This document shows, piece after piece, positions 14,201 through 15,300 of a stretch of 15,300 bases of DNA. The notes under the pieces were generated by a model. It was not told where the DNA came from, made no database searches, and worked only from the letters and a program-made list of their open reading frames with translations. Source of the stretch: Symbiodinium natans (Eukaryota; Sar; Dinophyceae; Suessiales; Symbiodiniaceae); the NCBI GenBank assembly GCA_905221605.1, contig CAJNDS010002193.1:423001-438300 (forward strand), read 5' to 3'. Position 1 is the stretch's first letter; each line of letters starts with the position of its first letter. The translations under genes were made by a program, and so were the position numbers.

Positions 14201-14429
14201 GAAGCTTTCGAAGGTACTCGGCATCCCGAGCTTCACAGCTTCTGCGCCATGTCACAGCAAACCTTGAGCCCTAAACCCTGAACCGTATACCCTAAACCCT
14301 AAACCCTAAACCCTAAACCCTAAACCCTAAACCCTAAACCCTAAACCCTAAACCTGTCCCCCCTTGCAGGCTGGGGCCAGCAAGGACCTGACGACCAACA
14401 ACGGAACCACGGCGCTGATGTTGGCATCT
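5244..14429 (+). CDS. Ubiquitin-like domain plus ankyrin-repeat protein, 17 exons, 3' end open
   Basis: I joined 17 exons by protein homology and splice rules: 5244-5291, 5401-5500, 5925-5989, 6682-6738, 7471-7542, 8621-8680, 9210-9252, 9405-9492, 10030-10089, 10276-10351, 10699-10776, 11097-11135, 11252-11301, 11886-11965, 12392-12426, 13324-13359, 14370-14429. They total 1047 nt and 349 codons without a stop, and every junction preserves phase. Residues 1-71 form a ubiquitin-like fold (MPPRFRQQLLLEGKSLED resembles the GIPPDQQRLIFAGKQLED stretch of ubiquitin). Residues 72-101 are a helical linker. Residues 102-334 are seven ankyrin repeats of 33-34 residues with the TALM and GHxxVVRLLLEAGADK signatures, and residues 335-349 begin an eighth. 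Ankyrin arrays bind proteins; no catalytic motif is visible, so the partner and role are unknown. Acceptors are always AG|G; donors are 8 GC, 5 GA and 3 GT. The exon joins are inference without RNA data, but phase agreement at 16 sites is strong. The C-terminus is missing. Confidence 0.87.
5292..5400 (+). other. Intron 1 (GT-AG, 109 nt), no telomeric repeat
   Basis: Contains CCCTTTAAGGG and GGTACC at two places (5318, 5361). The stretch ggtaccacattccctcactccc has a close relative at 14899-14921 beyond the last found exon. Confidence 0.7.
5401..5500 (+). CDS. Exon 2, core of the ubiquitin-like domain
   Basis: The exon encodes VEELEDVRALKKHLKQHHG and then MPPRFRQQLLLEGK, the helix and third/fourth strands of a ubiquitin-like fold. 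It begins after aacagtaag. It ends with one base of a split Ser codon (A|GT) before a GC donor at 5501. The frame stays open past the donor to 5544, but reading on loses the LEDTAKLD continuation found in exon 3. Confidence 0.88.
5501..5924 (+). other. Intron 2 (GC-AG, 424 nt)
   Basis: The first 285 bases are non-repeat and the last 135 (about 5788-5920) are CCCTAAA-type repeat running up to the acceptor. No G-strand partner is present. A G10 run lies at 5718-5727. Confidence 0.8.
5925..5989 (+). CDS. Exon 3, end of the ubiquitin-like domain
   Basis: Reads LEDTAKLDASMDLELVVLTFA after the split Ser codon. This is the last part of the fold, where ubiquitin has [22 protein letters not shown]. 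The acceptor is ctgag|G and the donor is GA at 5990. The donor flank gaagc is nearly repeated at the start of exon 4. Confidence 0.87.
5990..6681 (+). other. Intron 3 (GA-AG, 692 nt), head-to-head telomeric repeat
   Basis: TTTAGGG repeat starts 22 bases after the donor (6012-6235), a unique stretch fills 6236-6340, and CCCTAAA repeat fills 6345-6672 up to the acceptor. A G18 run sits at 6517-6534. The two arms could pair in the transcript and bring the splice sites close. Confidence 0.82.
6682..6738 (+). CDS. Exon 4, helical linker
   Basis: Reads EASRVQIEALLTAAEVGSI, a helix between the ubiquitin-like domain and the ankyrin repeats. The acceptor is tctgag|G. The donor is placed at GC 6739 to keep phase with exon 5. 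Related proteins often have about two more residues at this junction, so the exact donor is the least certain in the gene. Confidence 0.78.
6739..7470 (+). other. Intron 4 (GC-AG, 732 nt), head-to-head telomeric repeat
   Basis: TTTAGGG repeat at 6776-6850, about 340 bases of unique sequence, then CCCTAAA repeat at 7208-7252 and 7310-7416, a C16 run (7414-7429) and a pyrimidine tract to the acceptor. A 77-codon frame at 6991-7224 starts at TTG and ends in repeat; no protein is claimed. Confidence 0.8.
7471..7542 (+). CDS. Exon 5, linker and start of ankyrin repeat 1
   Basis: Reads VETMLRVPQDPDAANARG and then DRPLAE. The exon follows the best polypyrimidine tract in the window (7414-7467) and ends in a GC donor at 7543. 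The PQDPDAANxxGxxPLAEA pattern starts the first ankyrin repeat at about residue 102. Confidence 0.88.
7543..8620 (+). other. Intron 5 (GC-AG, 1078 nt), tail-to-tail telomeric repeat
   Basis: Here the order is reversed: CCCTAAA first (7569-7621, 7783-7838) and TTTAGGG last (7956-7991, 8190-8610). The final array alternates blocks of TTTAGGG and TCTAGGG. The middle holds an A/T-rich, palindrome-like stretch (7740-7885), pyrimidine-rich CTCCTCT tracts and a copy of the exon 14 boundary (8303-8326). Confidence 0.78.
8350..8610 (+). repeat. Longest TTTAGGG array, with TCTAGGG blocks
   Basis: TTTAGGG and TCTAGGG units alternate in blocks of about four to eight. The block pattern occurs twice between about 8415 and 8515, which suggests duplication of a longer unit on top of the 7-base period. 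Confidence 0.88.
8621..8680 (+). CDS. Exon 6, rest of ankyrin repeat 1
   Basis: Reads ASMGGHLEVVRLLLEAGADK, a near-consensus second half of an ankyrin repeat. The acceptor is gcggag|G and the donor is GA at 8681. The hexamer AAGGAC occurs at both intron edges (8678-8683 and 9207-9212). Reading through into the G-rich sequence after 8681 would encode a glycine run, which does not fit the family. Confidence 0.9.
8681..9209 (+). other. Intron 6 (GA-AG, 529 nt)
   Basis: G-runs near the donor, including G17 at 8759-8775, surround two copies of ttatagcataagt (8736 and 8780). Telomeric repeat is minimal: TTTAGGG at 8891-8906 and CCCTAAGGCC-type at 9123-9144. The rest is unique sequence with no gene seen. 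Confidence 0.75.
9210..9252 (+). CDS. Exon 7, first half of ankyrin repeat 2
   Basis: Reads DLPIRNGNTSLMLA plus the first base of a Cys codon (T|GT). The acceptor is tcgaag|G and the donor is GT at 9253 in the context gtgccttgggg. It supplies the TSLMLA segment that repeat 2 needs between exons 6 and 8. Confidence 0.85.
9253..9404 (+). other. Intron 7 (GT-AG, 152 nt)
   Basis: Contains T8, C16 (9311-9326) and a short CCCTAAA array (9358-9387) just before tacag. It has only the C-strand arm. Confidence 0.78.
9405..9492 (+). CDS. Exon 8, rest of repeat 2 and start of repeat 3
   Basis: Reads QSNHSDVVRELLQVGAST and then DYATKDGATA, ending inside a Leu codon (CT|G). The acceptor is tacag|G. The donor is GA at 9493 (gatccttgggg). 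An open frame runs a little past the donor, but the join to exon 9 restores TALMLAAGGGH. Confidence 0.9.
9493..10029 (+). other. Intron 8 (GA-AG, 537 nt), head-to-head telomeric repeat around a minisatellite
   Basis: TTTAGGG at 9522-9555, then the minisatellite array, then about 14 near-perfect CCCTAAA units (9926-10028) running directly into the acceptor. Confidence 0.84.
9565..9920 (+). repeat. Minisatellite, about five units of 52-65 bp
   Basis: Units repeat ggttcatggtaccttcatag, a ttctagaag block, tatagggtataggac and cccaactttag, starting near 9579, 9671, 9729, 9781 and 9843. Spacing is uneven and one unit has an extra gcttg insertion. A related single unit is at 606-720. Confidence 0.78.
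10030..10089 (+). CDS. Exon 9, rest of ankyrin repeat 3
   Basis: Reads MLAAGGGHVESVRLLLAAG and ends in a split Ala codon (GC|G). The acceptor directly follows a long CCCTAAA array (ctaag|G). The donor is GA at 10090, followed by accctgggg. Confidence 0.9.
10090..10275 (+). other. Intron 9 (GA-AG, 186 nt)
   Basis: TTTAGGG at 10122-10203 is followed by short C-strand fragments (accctacacg, ataaaccctag, ataaaccctt). It is a small version of the head-to-head arrangement. Confidence 0.78.
10276..10351 (+). CDS. Exon 10, ankyrin repeat 4, first two thirds
   Basis: Reads NTNLATCQSGF then TALMLSAQLGHAEV. This repeat has one extra residue before TALM compared with its neighbours. The acceptor is cgcaag|G. 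The GC donor at 10352 gives the join HAEV|VGLLLEAG. Confidence 0.88.
10352..10698 (+). other. Intron 10 (GC-AG, 347 nt), head-to-head telomeric repeat
   Basis: TTTAGGG at 10369-10414, a tandem duplication, then eroded and perfect CCCTAAA at 10554-10696 up to the acceptor. Confidence 0.82.
10417..10510 (+). repeat. Tandem duplication, 46-base unit at 48-base period
   Basis: The unit begins ccctatttccc and ends gtccctagcaaag. The two copies (10417-10462 and 10465-10510) differ at one position, so the duplication is recent. Confidence 0.9.
10699..10776 (+). CDS. Exon 11, end of repeat 4 and start of repeat 5
   Basis: Reads VGLLLEAGADK and DVPTVDGVTALMLTS. The acceptor is acccag|G right after telomeric repeat, and the donor is GC at 10777. 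Joining to exon 12 gives TALMLTSEKGH with the right spacing from TALM to GH. Confidence 0.9.
10777..11096 (+). other. Intron 11 (GC-AG, 320 nt), head-to-head telomeric repeat
   Basis: Eleven TTTAGGG units at 10820-10897, about 110 bases of unique sequence, then CCCTAAA and CCCTGAA units at 11012-11088. Confidence 0.82.
11097..11135 (+). CDS. Exon 12, middle of ankyrin repeat 5
   Basis: Reads EKGHASVVRVLLE, 13 codons. The acceptor is cctag|G and the donor is GC at 11136. The frame runs on to a stop at 11151, so the exon must be spliced. The tetramer GCAA stands at both intron edges. Confidence 0.85.
11252..11301 (+). CDS. Exon 13, end of repeat 5 and start of repeat 6
   Basis: Reads AKTAMNAKTPGRGNTA and ends in a split Leu codon (TT|G). 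The consensus GADK turn is replaced by AKTAM, which makes repeat 5 divergent. The acceptor is agtaag|G and the donor is GC at 11302. The intron before it is only 116 nt. Confidence 0.82.
11302..11885 (+). other. Intron 13 (GC-AG, 584 nt)
   Basis: About 220 bases of unique sequence, then CCCTAAA (11543-11597), degenerate G-strand repeat (11752-11822, including gggctta units) and CCCTAAA again (11834-11871). Minus-strand frames across 11035-11519 overlap exons 12 and 13 and are rejected. Confidence 0.75.
11886..11965 (+). CDS. Exon 14, rest of repeat 6 and start of repeat 7
   Basis: Reads LLATRQGHLDAVRLLLEFG then ADKDLAT and ends with one base of a Ser codon (A|GC). The acceptor is tccaag|G and the donor is GT at 11966 (gtcccttgg). 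The first 15 bases and the intron bases before them are copied without change in intron 5 (8303-8326). Confidence 0.9.
11966..12391 (+). other. Intron 14 (GT-AG, 426 nt), C-strand repeat only
   Basis: CCCTAAA fragments at 11999-12052 and 12238-12368 enclose a unique stretch. There is no TTTAGGG arm. Confidence 0.75.
12392..12426 (+). CDS. Exon 15, middle of ankyrin repeat 7
   Basis: Reads DGGTALMLAAQ after the split Ser codon. At 35 nt it is the shortest exon found. The acceptor is ctaag|G and the donor is GA at 12427. Together with exons 14 and 16 it gives a full consensus repeat. Confidence 0.87.
12427..13323 (+). other. Intron 15 (GA-AG, 897 nt)
   Basis: Contains a G21 run (12561-12581), eroded CCCTAAA throughout 12492-12960, TTTAGGG at 12985-13041, a series of tagttgcc/aattccctaaaccctt repeats (13060-13240) and CCCTAAA at 13250-13297. 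No exon is supported within it. Confidence 0.75.
13060..13245 (+). repeat. Degenerate CCCTTAGTTGCC / TTCCCTAA tandem repeat
   Basis: Three near-identical units of aacccttagttgcc followed by aattcccttaa-type sequence occur between 13152 and 13234, with looser aattccctaa units before them. It looks like decayed telomeric repeat that has been re-duplicated. Confidence 0.6.
13324..13359 (+). CDS. Exon 16, rest of ankyrin repeat 7
   Basis: Reads EGHVDIARLLIE. The acceptor is gccaag|G. The donor is placed at GC 13360. A GT two bases further on would break the phase with exon 17. Confidence 0.85.
13360..14369 (+). other. Intron 16 (GC-AG, 1010 nt), head-to-head telomeric repeat around an open frame
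   Basis: TTTAGGG at 13397-13440 and 14094-14152, CCCTAAA at 14269-14354 next to the acceptor. In between is a non-repeat stretch with a 133-codon open frame (13589-13987). Confidence 0.8.
13589..13987 (+). CDS. Unrecognised open frame inside intron 16
   Basis: The frame is open for 133 codons from a TAA at 13586 to a TGA at 13985, with no good ATG at its start. The first half is Ser/Pro-rich. The second half has normal composition with Trp, Phe and Tyr (for example HTYYWNWQFFGGI and GAHFWKQAIGESLG). It is not needed for the Ubl-ANK joins. It could be a captured gene piece, a remnant of a mobile element, an alternative exon or chance. I do not recognise the product. Confidence 0.2.
   Translation, partial: TLDSGLEPPPHFSSTAQADPDPSPASHSSEVGSTHDRPSTDFLESNPSTHSHKPGPFCGGLPLPGTSRPLEAAKLENHEVISAVKSVHTYYWNWQFFGGICDGKPLNSLDGAHFWKQAIGESLGLKPYKKMA
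14370..14429 (+). CDS. Exon 17, turn of repeat 7 and start of repeat 8
   Basis: Reads AGASKDLTTNNGTTALMLAS. It follows a pyrimidine tract and ttgcag|G. Its 3' edge is unclear: GT at 14431 and GC at 14433 are both possible donors, and the frame stays open into the telomeric repeat after 14466. No convincing exon 18 carrying the next GHxEVV segment was found downstream. Confidence 0.82.
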
Positions 14430-15051
14430 GGTGCCTCTTTCGCAGGTTTAATCGGGCACTCATCAGGGTTTAGGGTTCAGAGTTTAGGGTTCAGGGTTTA
14501 GGGTTTAGGGTCATATTTAGGGCTTAGGGCAATCCTTATTGCTCAAGGCCAAGGGTGAGGTGGGTGCTTAGGGTTTGGGCTTACGGTTTAGGGTGCAGGG
14601 GTTTGCTCGAGGCCGCGTGTCGCTCTTCAGGGTTTGTTGAGGCCAGTTGGGGAAAACGAACCCTTGTCGGAGTACTAGCCAGAATTCGCACGGATTGAAG
14701 ATAATGATGTTGATGATGAGGCTTCCTGTTTCCGAAGGCGAAATTGATGAGATCCGCCATGTGCATTGTCCCCATCCTCCTTTTCTTCCCCCTCCGAAGA
14801 CTGGAGGAATCCCCCGAAAAGTGTCTCCCTGCTTCGGAAAACCCCCAGAAGCCTTGCATTCATTGGGGTATCCTAAACCCTAAACCCTAAACCCTATAGG
14901 GTACCTGATTCCCTCATTCCCTGCTACGAACCGGGCCCCCCCTAGCCTTGGCCCGTACCATAACAAGTGGTTCTTCACGGCAAGGGACCAGAGTTTTGGG
15001 TTTTGGGTTTAGGGGTTAGGGTTTGTATACTCTTTGCGGTCTGAGGGTGAT
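14430..15051. other. Downstream of exon 17: telomeric repeats and unresolved sequence
   Basis: TTTAGGG-like repeat covers 14466-14530 and 14570-14600, and CCCTAAA covers 14872-14895. The 14600-14870 stretch is non-repeat and open in two + frames. One includes an acidic EDNDVDDEAS segment, another runs from about 14647 to 14883. A C-terminal exon may be here but none joins convincingly. The ggtacctgattccctcattccc at 14899 resembles intron 1. Confidence 0.4.
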
Positions 15052-15169
15052 TACTTGAAAGCCCTTTTTTGACTTAGCAAGTAGGGTTAGTACGGCGGGT
15101 TAGGGGGATTATAACAGGGTTTCGGGGGATGCTAAGTAGACTTACTAAGTCCAAAGAGCTTCTAAGTAC
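15052..15169 (-). mobile_element. Foldback element family 2, copy 3 (inverted)
   Basis: Begins TACTTGAAAGCCC and ends GCTTCTAAGTA. Its reverse complement aligns with 2232-2353, including the internal gacttagtaagtctacttag block and the ccctacttg...aagtc end. Same size and same ends in the opposite orientation indicate a dispersed mobile repeat. Confidence 0.68.
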
Positions 15170-15300
15170 CTAATATAGACCCCCCGCCCCCAGATAGTAG
15201 GATTCCCTGGTAAGGACGTCAAAAGGTACCCTGAATTTTGGATTTGTTTAAGGATTACGTTTTTAGTGGGAGGAGGGGGGGGGGGCCTGAGGATCAGCTG
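15170..15300. other. Window end, nothing recognised
   Basis: Contains a C-rich run, ordinary sequence and a G9 run near 15281. No exon or repeat family member was identified. Confidence 0.4.

Noticed and set aside
14581-14883. Final coding exon of the Ubl-ANK gene
   Set aside because: Several frames are open, but none supplies the GHxEVVRLLLEAG segment in the phase left by exon 17.
1-15300. Random misassembly of telomeric reads
   Set aside because: Possible locally, but 16 phase-consistent exon joins in order on one strand would not survive random joining.
1-15300. Land-plant genome, because of the TTTAGGG repeat
   Set aside because: GC and GA donors, AG|G acceptors and the style of the Ubl-ANK protein fit dinoflagellates better. 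Dinoflagellates also use TTTAGGG telomeres.

Overview
The window looks like nuclear DNA of a dinoflagellate, most likely of the Symbiodiniaceae. Three things point there: dense plant-type telomeric repeat (TTTAGGG / CCCTAAA) spread through introns; splice donors that are mostly GC or GA rather than GT, always with an AG|G acceptor; and a ubiquitin-like plus ankyrin-repeat protein whose repeats carry the GHLEVVRLLLEAGADKD style abundant in these algae. The species call is inference; the splice and repeat facts are read from the sequence. No bacterial operon, tRNA, rRNA or CRISPR array was seen.

Layout. Positions 1-4700 hold scattered 48-nt exons that read as alpha-helical, Glu/Gln/Ala-rich 16-residue modules (510-557, 1168-1215, 2763-2810, 3911-3958, perhaps one near 3249). 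They appear to be part of a coiled-coil gene on the + strand whose ends are not resolved. Between them lie degenerate telomeric repeats and several short foldback elements. Positions 4700-5243 look intergenic, with a long T/TG/G microsatellite.

Positions 5244 to at least 14429 are one + strand gene rebuilt here by hand as 17 small exons. The exons are 35-100 nt, total 1047 nt and give 349 codons with no stop, and all 16 junctions keep phase. It encodes an N-terminal ubiquitin-like domain (about residues 1-71), a short helical linker (72-101), seven ankyrin repeats (102-334) and the start of an eighth. The 3' end was not found. None of its exons after the first two would be seen by ordinary ORF finding, because the coding is about a tenth of the span.

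The introns are the notable part. Most carry (TTTAGGG)n near the donor and (CCCTAAA)n near the acceptor, the head-to-head order made by telomere-telomere fusion. Seen from the exons, many are capped like tiny chromosomes (CCCTAAA-exon-TTTAGGG). This suggests, as a hypothesis, that introns here arose or grew through telomerase-healed breaks or through mobile introners carrying telomeric repeat. The foldback elements, shared minisatellites and copied exon fragment show other duplication activity in the same introns.
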